Below the pieces are notes generated by a model. That model had not been told where the DNA came from. It searched no databases and worked only from the letters and a program-made list of their open reading frames with translations. A stretch of 64,000 nucleotides of DNA from Acholoe squamosa (lineage: Eukaryota; Annelida; Polychaeta; Phyllodocida; Polynoidae), in the NCBI GenBank assembly GCA_949317995.1, contig OX439039.1, positions 77,544,002 through 77,608,001 of the forward strand. The letters run 5' to 3'. Shown piece by piece: positions 1 to 11,900 of this stretch (positions within the stretch are counted from its first letter, which is position 1; the number at the start of each line of letters is the position of its first letter). Made by a program: the position numbers and the translations under genes.

Positions 1-19
1 TCAGCAGAATTATAGTAGC

Positions 20-800
20 TACCTCGGAGGACCCGCGCACTGCTGTGAAAAATGGCACTTTTATAAAAACTAGCTTGTCTTTCCAAGTCTCTGTAGGGCA
101 AAGTACTGAAGATACAGGAATGGCAAGCCCCATTTCTGAAAGGTCCAGACCTCCTCTTTCCACCTGATAACATGAATGCATGGTATTGTGGAATTATGAG
201 GGCATACATGGGTGGTGTTTACATGGTCATTTTCAGCAACTTCTTAAATTTGTCCCCTGTTGTTCTCAATATAATTTTGAAAGGTATGCTATGGAGGGCT
301 CTTGCAAAATCGCCATGGTAGATAGACAATGTAAAAAATTTGATCAGTTTATATTTCAAGCTACATTTTGATATGCGGGACTATCTGACATATTAACATC
401 TTCATATTGCAGCTGCAGTAATAATAATAGAGATACTTTAAAAACATAGTACCTGTAGAAATTAAAGAAAGTCCCACACCTTACAAGGAAGCTGGAAGGG
501 TCTAAATTCATCATATAAAAAAAAGCTAAGGTTCCAGAAATGGCAGACCCCATCTGAAAAGGGTCTGAGTCCCCTTGTCCCAAACTATAGTCCTATTTTA
601 TAGGTTTCAGCATTATGAGACCAAAAATGGGTTTGTTTCATAGGGTTGATTTCAGGAACTTCTGCATTTTGTCCCCTATTTGCCACCAGGTGGCCCCTTA
701 GTCTGTATCATTGCATACCTTTGATGATTGTACAAAAAGAATTTTGTACAGCGTATTCATATTTCAGATTTGAAAGCAATCAGACATGTAGTTAAGATGC
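20..800. repeat. Diverged tandem duplication, about 417-bp period
   Basis: Two diverged units lie head to tail. Matching landmarks are 'ggaatggcaagccccat' near 128 and 'gaaatggcagaccccat' near 538, then 'aacttcttaaatttgtcccc' near 238 and 'aacttctgcattttgtcccc' near 657. The spacing is about 415-420 bp. No open reading frame is shared between the units, so I read this as an old noncoding duplication. The outer edges are approximate. Confidence 0.5.
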
Positions 801-2108
801 TATAGCCTATCATATTGCATAGTCTAACATGCTTCTTAGAAGTAGTATATAGGGGCAAAGCTTTCATCCTGTAGTAAGTTCCCAATGGATTTTAACAAGA
901 CTTATATTGCTGTTTTTCCAACCTATCAGGCTTTCTAATGAATAAAATTTCACATAGCTGTGTTATGTTTCTAGAGAATATGTGGTTTACCTACTATAAA
1001 TTATAGACACGTGTGCTGTGTGTGTGTGTGTAGGGGGGGGGGGTCAGGGCTGGCAGGAAGCACTCTCACATCGCCTACCATGTCCCATGCCCTCAATCCA
1101 CATAGAAATCCCTTTAAGGTATGTCTAGTGCTTTAATGCTCCATGCCCTCTGGTCGGCAGTTCTCAGGTACACTCTAAGAAATGACTCTTCAATCTACCA
1201 CCAGGAATCTAAGTTAACTATACAGTGAACCCCATCTTCATGATGCAGTTTAATTTTTGTGATACAGTCCCAGATACAGTACAGAGAAAAAATCAATGCT
1301 AGAATGAAAATGAAGGTAAAAACATTGGCCAAAAGTTGCAAAAGAACAGTGGGTATTTGGTTGGCATTCTTTCTACATTTCATGAATGCAGCTTGGCGAG
1401 TGATGCGTAGTACGATATTCAGGCCTCATGCTGATGCTCAAGGGTTGATACGCTCCAACAGGATTTGCATGATGCACTAATGCAACATTGGCGAGTTACT
1501 CACCAGTGTATCATTAGGGCAAGCGAACATGACACCCAAGGCAACGAGAAGTCCCCAAAGGGCTTATAAGTCCCACGCTTTGATATGAGTGGACTTAATT
1601 TCACACTCTGTTGACAAGATGTCTGCCCCCTCTTGCCCTTCATATTTGTAGGTACTGCATTCCGATACACACAGAAAGAGGGTCCCACTACATCTCCTAG
1701 AATCCTGCATCAAAATGACACCCACTTGTCAGTCCAGGCAGGCCTCTTGTAACCTGCACCAGTAGCATCAGGTTTCCCTGTATTTGAAGGATTCTAAGAA
1801 AAAAGAAATAAAATAAAAAAAAAGACCTCGTATTGTTACTGTTGCTGACCTTGTACAATTTAGCACAACTGTTGATATGTAGTCTATGGGCTACTTTAAA
1901 AAATGACCTGCAAAATGAAACTTTCCATATTTACTTTCCATAGTACACTTCACATTTGTTTCTGATTATGTATTGTCTAGGGCTCTCGCTCACCTCGCAC
2001 ATAACCTTTAAGGAAGGTGAGGTTTCTCATTGGAAAACCTTTTTATATGTTTATTTATTACTAATTTCTCTACTTTCTATTTAGAATAAGAGAGTCTTCA
2101 GCAAGTTT

Positions 2109-2109
<1 letters not shown>
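801..2109. other. No gene recognised; simple repeats
   Basis: Apart from a (TG)n tract followed by poly-G near 1016-1042, I see nothing supportable here. Short overlapping ORFs on both strands around 1195-1690 look like noise. Degenerate copies of a GATGCATGAATGCA-like word occur near 1380-1480. Confidence 0.4.

Positions 2110-2146
<37 letters not shown>
2110..2146. repeat. (GTT)n microsatellite
   Basis: About twelve uninterrupted GTT triplets in sequence that is otherwise not repetitive. Confidence 0.95.
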
Positions 2147-2431
2147 GTCCTTATTGCCAATTTAACATGATAAGAAACTACATGCAAATTGCTATCTTCA
2201 GGGTTGATTGAGGCCCTACTCTGCAGGAGGAAGGAGTCACATTAGGAGCTACGTTAGGCCTAATTCAAATATATTGGTCAGACGAACCTTCAAGAATTAT
2301 TCATACATGGGAATATTTGCCTTATTTTGGATAGAGCCTAGGTCATTTGGATGGTTCTTCTGAGAGGGTTGTGCAGTCCTTAAGTGGGTAACAACAATAG
2401 GATGAATCTCCTTTTCTTTTCATTTTCTCAG

Positions 2432-2578
2432 AATGCAGTAGTGAATATTGCTTTTCTTTGAAAGCGGCCAGATATAAATGCAATAGTGAATATTACCTTT
2501 CTTTCAAAATAACCAAATATCAATCTAATAGTGAATATTACCTTTCTTTGAAAATGGCTAAATATAATTTTAAGTAAA
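2432..2578. repeat. Short tandem repeat, about 46-bp unit, three copies
   Basis: Three head-to-tail units each contain 'agtgaatatt' followed by 'ctttctttgaaa' and 'aaatataa' (starts near 2440, 2486 and 2531). It is noncoding and diverged by a few bases per unit. Confidence 0.8.
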
Positions 2579-3680
2579 GATACATAATCCCACAAAGTAG
2601 GCAAAACCGACAGGTCTTAAGATCACTAATCCTAAATTTAAAGCTAGTCATTAAGAATCAGTGCATCGTGGTGGGCAAACGCGAATAACACTGAAACCTT
2701 GGGAGGGCTACTCGGTATGACCGGTTTCACATGTGAGGGGCTTATTTCAAAACAGGTGACGACCATATAAGCTTCAACTTGTCAAAAAAAAACAACAAAA
2801 AAAAACATCGATGCTTTCAATACACAATTCTACTTCATGATAGGCCTATAGTATTAGAGAATATTAGCTAGGGCATGACTACTTATGGAGACAAGACCTG
2901 GAGTTACAGCATACTTGGATTAGATAGATATCAGCCAAAACTGAAAATTGTGATCTAGTGTAACTCCTAATTAAGTAACACTAGTACTTGTTATTGCAAA
3001 CACACCGAGTTACCCTAGTACTGTCAAATCTAAAACCTCTCTACACTACTCTTCTAGACAATGCCAGCTTACAGTTATAAACTTAGATGATTGTGCAGTT
3101 GTATGCCACATCTTAACAACGTAGCAATACTCAAATCAGTAGAAATACTGTGTAATATCCCCTTTTAGTTCTATATACAACACACATGATCCGCCATGTT
3201 GGATGGGGTAGTTACCCAGTTACCCTTGTACCTTCTGCACTGTGATGGTTGCACCCTTCAAAGCGTGGCAAAATCTCCATGGGAATAGCATTCAATTCGT
3301 AAGGCTGTGTGCAATCGTAAAGCATTAAGAAATGACCTCATGACACGAGCATTTCTCGCCATTAAAATAGTTAAAATTGGAAGCGGACTTTCAGGTCGTC
3401 AGCTTTATTGAAACAACCCCGGTATGATGTAGAGTGGAAAATAGATTGCATGATTGTATACATGCTAATGAGTCAAAATGATAACAATAACGCATATTGT
3501 GTGCAATTGACGGCCATTTAGTTGTATGCCATTGTCATTATTATGGAGTTGTGAGATAATCACTAAACTATGATAACATAAATCAAACACAATTGACAAT
3601 AACTACTCAATTACTAATGCTGTAAGAGCTGATAGATCATTTTGTGAATAATACCCAATGGTAGGCAGTCCGCCGGCCAG
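2579..3680. other. No gene recognised
   Basis: An AT-rich stretch with no ORF of convincing length, no RNA gene signature and no repeat that I can pair within the window. Confidence 0.4.
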
Positions 3681-3830
3681 TGGCAGATTTAGACGGGGGC
3701 ATGGGGGCACACGCACCCTCCCTTTCCCTGTAATTTTATTTGGCTCATTTAAGCCTGAAATGTAGCCAAAATAAGGACTAATCAAGGGGCGCGCCCCCTC
3801 TTTTTCAAAATACTGGATCCGCCTCTGCCA
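3681..3830. mobile_element. Small TIR element (MITE), TGGCAGA ends
   Basis: It begins TGGCAGATTTAG and ends GGATCCGCCTCTGCCA, so the ends are imperfect inverted repeats. The interior has C-rich and G-rich tracts next to 'ggggcgcgccccct'. A related fragment with 'gagggggcgcggccc' and 'ggggggcgcg' is near 56707-56830. I see no coding capacity and could not define a target duplication. Confidence 0.55.
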
Positions 3831-4095
3831 GCATTTCATTGGGGGTGTATTAGATCAGTAATGTCAGCATGATGCATGAATGTAACGCTGCAGAATGGAA
3901 AGAGGGAGTTAAGAAGATTCTTGATGCTGGGCCAAAAGTGAAATGCAGAGTGATCCGAATAGGCTTTTAATTTTGGCAATACATAATGATCATCCAGAGC
4001 TGATTCAGCTGTTTCTGACATCTGGTGCCGAACCATAATCATTACAAAACAGATGGAGACATATGATCCATTACAATAAGTACAGTTAGGTACAG

Positions 4096-4145
4096 AGGCG
4101 TAGGAAGCAAATCTTCATTTGGGGGGGGGGGGGCAGCAGGCCTCC
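4096..4145. mobile_element. Fragment of a GGCGTAGGAA TIR element
   Basis: 'cagaggcgtaggaagcaaat' followed by a poly-G run matches the left end of the full-length copy at 18041-18361. Only the terminal 50 bp or so remains here. Confidence 0.6.
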
Positions 4146-4472
4146 CACCACAACCACCTTAATCTGTCGGCTGAAGTGCGATGACGAACATTTATATTTA
4201 TTATATTTATAATTTTCCCTTGTACCTGCACCCGTGCAGGTACAAGGGAAAATTAAATCAGGCATAATGAGCGTTGGATATGATCTATATCATCCCATTA
4301 ACAGCCCCCTAAAGAAATTATTACTCATTTAACCTATTCACGTCCTCATCTTACAATTATGTTATCGCATTGCAGGACAGAATGAAACAGATGTATAAGT
4401 TATCTCGCTACCAGGGAATGATAAACCGGTAATAACGATGATAGTAATGAAGATAACAGAGATGATAATATA

Positions 4473-5971
4473 CCCAGCAAATTGTCGTGACTCCTCGTCA
4501 ACCTGTGTGAAGTGGCTTACACATGTCGCTAGATGGAACACGACGTCGCTATAGCACAAGATCACCAGGAATAGCAATGGTGGTGATCACATGGCCTCAC
4601 CTCAGATGACGAGGATGGTGATCACTCAGACTCACCAGGGATGGCAACGCGGGTGATCACTAACCTCGCTAGATGAAACACGCACCTCGTCATAGCACAT
4701 GTTCACCAGGGATGGCGAGGATCGTGATCACTCATCCTCACCAGGGATGGCGACATGAGTGATCACTCATCCTCACCAGGGATGGCGACATGAGTGATCA
4801 CTCACTTCGCTAGATGAGACGCACACCACGTCATAATACACATTCACCACGGATAGCAAGGATTGTGATCAGTCACTTCGCTAGATAAAACGCGTACCTC
4901 GTGATAGCACAGGTTCACCACAGAGGGTGAGGATCTTGATCACCCACACTCACCAGGGATGGCGACACGAGTGATCACTCACCTCGCTAGATGAAACGCG
5001 CACCACGTCATAGCGCAGGTTCACCATGGATGGCGAGAGTGGTGATCACTCAGACTCACCAGGGATGGCGACGCTGGTGATCACTCACCTTGTTAGATGA
5101 AAAGCTCATGATCATCGACATTGGTAATCATGCAGCCTCACATCTGCCAGATCAAAGTATGTTTTGCCAGAGAAGGTATTGCCATATGTATCTTCCCTCT
5201 AACCACAGACAAGGTGTTCATGTTGATATTCCCCTATGTATTTTTCCTGTAACCAGAGAAAAGGTGTTTATGGATAGTTGCTTTCATTTTAGAGATACCT
5301 CTATCTAAATTCAATTGATATTCTCTCTATATAATCTTGTTTGATTCAACTCTGAAGTATTACATGGAAATCAGTGTGAAACAAAGCACATTTGATACGT
5401 ATGGGACTTATACTTCATGCCCACACTTCCTAGATAGGCTACATGTTGAACAGTGGTGCTGTCTCAACAACTTTGGCAATGGTGGTGATAAGTTGCCACT
5501 GTGAGTGAGAGTGAGTGACAGATGATGCAATCCTCAGAGAGCATTGACTTGGAGTGACACAAATTCACGTATTGAGTGAGACCAATGTTGACAATGGTGG
5601 TGATAAGTCGCCATTTTGAGAGAAGATTAACAAGGAGTGATACACACTCACGCAGTGAGTGAGAGCCATGTGGCAATGCAGGTGAAAAGTTGCCATTCTG
5701 ACTGAGAGTTGACAGGCAGTGGCACATACTCATGCAGTGAGTTAGATCCATTTTGGCGATGGTGGTGATAAGTTACCATGCTTTGTGAGGGATGACAAGG
5801 GGTGGCACATACTCACGCAGTGAGTGAGATCATGTTGGCAACTGTTGTGATAAATCGCCATGCCATGTGAGACTGACACACAGTGGCGAAAGATGACACA
5901 GTGAGTTATCACTCAGAAAGGAGTCACCATTGATGACCAATCATGGCGACAGATAACGACAATTTGCTGGG
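4473..5971 (+). mobile_element. Non-autonomous TIR element, CCCAGCAAATTGTCG family, copy 1
   Basis: The ends are CCCAGCAAATTGTCGTGA and the inverted GACAATTTGCTGGG, flanked by TA on both sides. The sister repeat at 6389-6556 lacks the insertion, which fixes the boundaries and the TA duplication. The left third (about 4490-5090) is an array of modules with 'tcgctagatga', 'caccagggatggcga' and repeated GTGATCAC palindromes. The right third (about 5460-5960) is a different array with 'gtgataagttgcca' and 'gcagtgagtgaga'. The middle is unique. No transposase is present. The subterminal arrays may be transposase-binding sites, by inference. A second copy is at 57189-58899. Confidence 0.88.
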
Positions 5972-6179
5972 TATGAACAGTGGTAATATAAATGATCATA
6001 TCACAGACACATGAGTTTGGTGGGTTACTGACCTTGGGGCTATCAGCACCATACATGCCTTTATTAAAACAACTATAATAATTAGTTGACAATAAGCATA
6101 GTCAGTAAAATGCATAATATAATAACAATAATACAGTCATAACAATAGTAATAACAATAGTAATAACAATAGTAAAATT

Positions 6180-6388
6180 TAAAATTCCAGGGAACACCGA
6201 GCGTGGTGTTACCTGTACAGGTGAAAACGAGCCAATTGGCCGTTACATTGAAAACTCCCCCTTATATACTGGAGGAGTGTTTACCATGACGTCATGCTAT
6301 GACATCATAGATACCAATGCGCACAGAAAGTAGTCCCTAACCGTTCGTGGCTAATTATATATATATACACGAGTGTATATAGTTCCAT
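6180..6388 (-). repeat. DIRS split repeat A2
   Basis: Nearly identical to 13601-13809 in the same orientation. It contains 'atgacgtcatgctatgacat', a CRE-like palindrome with a second related copy, and a short TATA-rich tract. Its left side joins B2 and its right side joins B1 at 'ccata/agttatc'. Confidence 0.85.
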
Positions 6389-6556
6389 AAGTTATCTCGC
6401 TACCAGGGAATGATAAACCGGTAATAACGATGATAGTAATGAAGATAACAGAGATGATAATATATGAACAGTGGTAATATAAATGATCATATCACAGACA
6501 CATGAGTTTGGTGGGTTACTGACCTTGGGGCTATCAGCACAATACATGCCAAACAC
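6389..6556 (-). repeat. DIRS split repeat B1 (uninterrupted copy)
   Basis: Matches 4399-4472 joined to 5974-6058, which is B2 without its inserted TIR element. This gives a natural empty site for the element at 4473-5971 and shows a 2-bp TA target duplication. Confidence 0.88.
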
Positions 6557-6594
6557 CTAAACACGCCAAACACATGTGAACAAACACATACCAA

Positions 6595-7526
6595 TCAACA
6601 ATGCAATTGAGATTGGCAAAGTCTATCTAATTCTAAAAGTTCACTTTTATGATTATGTAAATATGTAAAAACAGAATTAGATTTCCAATTTACCTTCTTC
6701 TTAATAGACTCTATACTAAGTCCTGCGTCCTTTAACATAGTAGCCCCACCATGCCTAAGTGAGTGAGTGGAGATTGAACCTCTGATACCAGCACGTAAAG
6801 ATAAAGATTTCAACTTCGAATTAATATATTGGTACTGTAGAGGAACACCATTAATTTTAAATAAAAAATCACTCACAGCCCTACCTGTGCACAATTTTTC
6901 TAATCCTCTACATGGACATAACAGTGAGGTATCATCCCTACATAAGTATATGTTAAAAGCATGGCCACCAAGCTGATCAGTCTTAGAAGTATTAATGCTA
7001 AGACTAGCATAACTTTTAAATATTTTAACATCACCTACCCTTAGTGTATGGGGGGAAGATACAACATGCCCTATCCTGAGGACACCTCTATAACATAACA
7101 GAATAGCTAACCAGAACTTCAAGTCAGCCCTGTTGGAGAGATCCAAATATGATCTAATACATAACATTTCTTTTGGACTCAAAGGATGAATAACCCTAGT
7201 TGGAACAGCATAATTCCTACCAATACCATCTAACACCTTTTTTAGCATGAAATTACTGCTATGGTCTAGGCCACCCCTAAGCTTTGATGATACCAAATGG
7301 ACGATAAATAATTCCTTACAGAAGAAGGTCTCATATGTTCGGATAAGTATACTGCATATGTAGCAGCCTGTGAGGGAGAACAAGGGAAATAAGTTAAATT
7401 GAATTCATTACAAAATTTTTTATACCTGTTAAGCTGTTGTCTCCTTGTTCTCCTCGTATTCTCTGATACACCCTTCGATAAAAGACACTCTTTTCTTTTT
7501 TGTAACCTTTTCCATTCTGGAATCAA
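6595..7526 (-). pseudogene. Tyrosine recombinase region of the DIRS element
   Basis: This region would encode the integrase of the element, which joins a circular DNA intermediate to the genome. Near the end of the translation is a HSLRHGG box (the H-x-x-R signature of tyrosine recombinases), followed about 30 residues later by a segment with tyrosines such as VFTYLHN that fits the catalytic Tyr. The upstream part has a basic, helix-rich N-terminal domain (RRTRRQQLNRYKKFC) typical of phage-integrase SAM-like domains. It overlaps the end of the RNase H region in another frame, a layout used by this family. It belongs to a broken element. Confidence 0.8.
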
Positions 7527-9049
7527 AGCAACACATATTATTATGCTGAAGAGTGTGAATGCATTTCTTCACAATACCTTTATAAGGTAACCTAGACAAT
7601 TGGTCAGCTAGAACATTATCCTCAGATTTGATATAAGTGGCATAAATTTCAACATTGTTGAGGAAACACAACCAAAATATTTCCCTTAACCACTCCATAC
7701 ATAGTTTATTTTTTGATCTACCGGTATTTATCATGGCTAAAACCTGCATATTGTCCGTTATACAACATATTCTTTTACTTTTACAGCCAGATATCCAACG
7801 CCTAAGACTCATAAGAAGAGGATATAACTCATATACATTTATATTTCTATGGTGATTTTCCAAATTATCCAGTATTGGTGATTGAGTAAAGTGACCACTA
7901 CCTAAATTGAATTTATCGTAAGAAGTCCAGTCACCATATAAATAATCTTTACCCATCCAAGCTCCGAAGCCTTTAATGGATGAATCTGAGTACATAGGTG
8001 TATCGACCAGATCATTTAAGATTAAACTTTTACCATTAAAAGTATTGCAGAATCTCAACCACCATTCCATATCATTCCTTGTACACTCAGAAATTTTTAT
8101 AATACCTTTAGGCCTTGCTCTGGCACAAAGATCAAAAATTCTGCGACTAAACGTTCTCCCACCTCTAACAACCTGGGAGCAGAAAGACATTAAACCACCG
8201 ATCCTCTCTAGATTCTTCTTAGAAATAAATTTCTTACTAACGTTCTCTAATAAGAGATTTTCCATTTTCTCAACCTTTTCAATAGGCAAAGACAGTTCCA
8301 ACTTAACTGAATCTATATTAATGCCTAAGAATTTACAAACTTGAGATGGGTCGGTCACCTTTTCTTTGGATACTACAAAGCCCATGTAGGCCATACATTC
8401 CATCAATAAATTCCTCTGCCTAAGACATTCAGCATAAGAATCTGCCAAAATTATAAAATCATCTAGATAATTTACAATTCTTTTTACACCGTAGAATTTT
8501 GCCACCCCCACAATAAAATATATGGAGCACATTTCAGACCAAAAGTTAACCTGTTGCTCACATAATAATTCTCACCATGCCCAAAATCCCATCTGAAACC
8601 TTGCATGGTCGTGTGAGGTGCATACACATTAATAGACCTATACGCTGACTTCAAGTCTACCACGCTCATGAAATCGTTCCTATCCAACTGGGCAGTCACC
8701 GTGCTGATATTATTATAAGAAAATGTTGAGCTAGTGGTATCCATAAAATTATTAATAGAAATTTTATCAGGCATGCTGCAGTCCGTTATGGGTCTCAATT
8801 TACCATTTGATTTCTCGACACCCCCTAAAGAATGTATACAACGGGGCTTAATTTTTGTTTTTGAGACCAGACCAGCAGAAATTTCTTCTAATAAAATACC
8901 ACACATCTCATTATAAAATTTTCCTTCCAAAATAGACTTATAGTTTTTACAGTCATAAGAAGTACTACAAGAGGGGTCAACAATTTTAAAACCTTGAACA
9001 AAGCCCTGCCATAGAAAATTTGCTTCTACATCATTAATACTAATGACTA
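7429..9049 (-). pseudogene. Reverse transcriptase and RNase H region of the DIRS element
   Basis: The RT fingers motif GKLRPITDCS, the motif A segment VVDLKSAYRSI, the LTFGLKCAPY segment and the active-site box YLDDFIIL are all visible. Downstream, MYSDSSIKGFGAWM and ITDNMQVLAMINTGRS resemble the RNase H Asp-containing strands, with the final segment near SEDNVLADQLSRLP. This D-S-x-x-G RNase H and the RT type match DIRS/Ngaro elements. The upstream edge abuts the foldback insertion at 9050. The region is broken, with about one small break. Confidence 0.83.
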
Positions 9050-9254
9050 CAGTGGCCCACAAGGGTCAAATTGAAGTTGAAGCAAAGAGTTGACTTTCAC
9101 AAAAAAAGTTAAAGTCCAAAACCAAAATCAATGTTCAAAGTCAATTTCATTTCATTGCTGTCAAACTGTCAAGGTGTCAACTCATGAAAACCAACTTGTG
9201 ACAGGTATCTTTTAGCATTGCATGGTGCACTCTATGTCTTTCTATATGAACAAA

Positions 9255-9712
9255 GTTTATACCAGCAACTACTGGGTAGCTATCGGTTTCCTGACACAAT
9301 AACTGATGGTTCCACACAAAGTAGTTGCTGGTTCCAGCATCCTGTAACTGATGGTTCCCACCCACTGTAACTGCGGTTCCACACTTATCCGCTACTGGCA
9401 CTGGATCCCATACCAGGTAGCTGCTGGTTCCCACACCAGAACTTGGTGGTTCCCATGCACATTAGTTGCTGTTTCCTGTACCCAGTACATGCTGGTTCCC
9501 ACATACAGTAGCTACTGCTTCCCACATCCAGCAGCTGCTGGTTCCCATATAAACTGGTTCCTAACCCAAGTAGCTGCTGGATCCCACACCCTTGCTGGTT
9601 CTTGCACCCAGTACCTGCTGGCTTCCACATAGAGTAGCTGGTAGTGGTTCCCACATCCATTAGGTGCTGGTTCCTGCACCCACTACCTGCTGGTTCCCAA
9701 ATACAGTGCAAT
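9255..9712. repeat. Foldback wing array, left arm
   Basis: Tandem degenerate units built on 'agctgctggttcccacac' with a period of about 30 bp. The inverted counterpart is at 11335-11900. ORFs here on both strands are by-products of the repeat. Confidence 0.85.
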
Positions 9713-10445
9713 TGGGTCAGGATAGGTCAAATTAGGTCAAATATGTGAAAATAGGTCATATTGGTGAAAAATAGGTCTATTCAGGTAGTATAGGTCAGAT
9801 TATGTCAAATATGGTGAAAAGAGGTCAAATTGGTCAAAAGCAGGTCAATTAGGGAAGGATAGGACAAATTAGAGTAAATATGGTGAAACTAGGTCAAATT
9901 GGTCAAAAGTAAGTAAATAAGGTCAGGATAGGTGAAATTAAGTCAAATACGGTGAAAATAGGTCTAATTGGTAAAAAGTAGGTCAATAAGGGTAGGATAG
10001 GTCAAATTAGGTAAAATATTGTGGAAACCAGTCAAATTGGTCAGAAATAGGTCAATAAGGTCAAAGTAGGTCAAATATGGTCAGAATAGGTCGAATTGGT
10101 CAAAAACAGGTCAATTACGGTAGGATAGGCCAAATAAGGTCAAATGTGGTGAAAACTGGACAAATTGGCCAAAAGTAGGTCAATTAGGTCAGGATGGGTC
10201 AATTAAGGTCATATATAGTGAAAATATGTCAGATTGATCAAAAGTAGGTTAATTAGGTCCAATAAGGTCAGGATAGATCAAATATGGTTGAAATAGATCA
10301 AATTTGTCAAAAGTAGGTCAATTTCGTCAAAGTGGGTCAAAGTAGGTTAGGATAGGTGAAGTAAGGTCAAATATGCTGGAAATAGGTAAAATTTATCAAA
10401 AGTAGGTCAATTAGGTCAAATTATGTCCAAATTTGTCAAAATAAG
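9713..10445. repeat. Foldback inner arm, AGGTCA-rich
   Basis: Degenerate repeats of 'aggtcaaattggtcaaaagt'. By eye there are roughly two dozen exact AGGTCA hexamers on the plus strand. Some are spaced as direct repeats, for example 9724-9739 (4-bp spacer), 10177-10191 and 10404-10418 (3-bp spacer). Confidence 0.88.
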
Positions 10446-10449
10446 ATCG

Positions 10450-11334
10450 GATATGACTATTTTTGACCAATCTAGCTATATTTGACCTAATTTTACCTAT
10501 TCTAACCTACTTTGTCCTAATAGACCTACTTTTGACTGATTTGACCTATTTTAACATATTTGACCTATCCTTACTTCTTTTGAACAATTTGACCTATTTT
10601 AACGATTATTTGACCTATCTTAGCCTAATTTGTCCTACTGACCTACTTTTGACCAATTTGACCTACTTTCACCATATATGACCTGATTTAACCTCATTAA
10701 CCTACCTTTTCCCAATTTGACCTATTTCCGCTATATTTAACCTTATTTGACCTAGCTGAACCTAGTTTGACCTTATTGACCTACTTTTGACCAATTTGAC
10801 CTACTTTTACCATATTTGACCTGATTTCACCTAAGTGGCCTACCTTTCACCAATTTGACCTATTTTCGGTAGATTTGACCTTATTTGACCTATCCTTACC
10901 TACTCTGACATAATTCGACCTTAATTGAACAAATTTTGACCAATTTGACTCATTTGAACCCACTTGGACCTAATTACCCTAATTTTGACCAATGTGATCT
11001 ATTCTTACTACTGTTGACCTAATTTGATAGAATTTGACCTGATTGACCCAATTTCAACCAATTTGACATAATTTATCCTAGTTTGACCTCATTTGATGCA
11101 TTTGACCTACTTTTAGCCAATTTGATCTGATTTGTCTAATTTTGACCTAATAGGCTATTCTGACCTAATTTCATCCAATATGACCTACTTGGAACCAATT
11201 TGACCTATTTTGACAAATTTTAGCTGTCTTGACTGCTTATGACCTAGTTTCACCCAACTTTCCCAATTTGCCCATTTTTGACCAATATGACCTTTTCATC
11301 CAGAATTTACCCAGATCACCCTTTTGCTACTAGG
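10450..11334. repeat. Foldback inner arm, inverted (TGACCT-rich)
   Basis: The inverse of the left inner arm: 'gacctacttttgaccaattt' type units, so TGACCT appears on the plus strand. The two inner arms face each other across a centre near 10450. Confidence 0.88.
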
Positions 11335-11900
11335 TATGGGAACCTGTAGCTACTCTATATCGGAATCAGGAGCTACTGGATATGGGAACAAGTAGCTACT
11401 GTGTGGGAACCAACAGCTACTGTTTTAAGAACTAGCAACTACCTGATGTGGGAACCAGCAGGCACTGTATTTGGGAACCAGCAGGTAGTGGGTGCAGGAA
11501 CCAGCACCTAATGGATGTGGGAACCACTACCAGCTACTCTATGAGGAAGCCAGCAGGTACTGGGTGCAAGAACCAGCAAGGGTGTGGGATCCGGCAGCTA
11601 CTTGGGTTAGGAACCAGTTTATATGGGAACCAGCAGCTACTGGATGTGGGAAGCAGTAGCTACTGTATGTGGGAACCAGGATGTACTGGGTACAGGAACC
11701 AGCAACTAATGTGTATGGTAACTACCAAGTGCTGGGTGTGGGAACCAGCAGCTACTTGGTATGGGATCCAGTACCAGTAGCTGATTGGTGTGGAACCACC
11801 AGTTACAGTGGGTGGGAACCACCAGTTACAGGATGCTGGAACCAGCAGCTACTTGGTGTGGAATCATCAGTTATTGTGTGAGGGAACCGATAGCTACCCA
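11335..11900. repeat. Foldback wing array, right arm
   Basis: Units of 'gtgggaaccagcagctact' type, inverted relative to 9255-9712. The array is about 100 bp longer than the left wing, so the arms have lost or gained units independently. Confidence 0.85.

Noticed and set aside
5090-5308. 72-codon frame kept in both copies of the CCCAGCAAATTG element (other copy 58029-58247)
   Set aside because: By eye there are about five amino-acid-changing and two silent differences, as expected without purifying selection, and the frame starts on TTG. Not a supported gene.
9177-9711. Repetitive ORFs with MGTSSYLVWDP-like and NQQLLGVG-like units
   Set aside because: They lie in the foldback wing arrays and recur, inverted, in the other arm.
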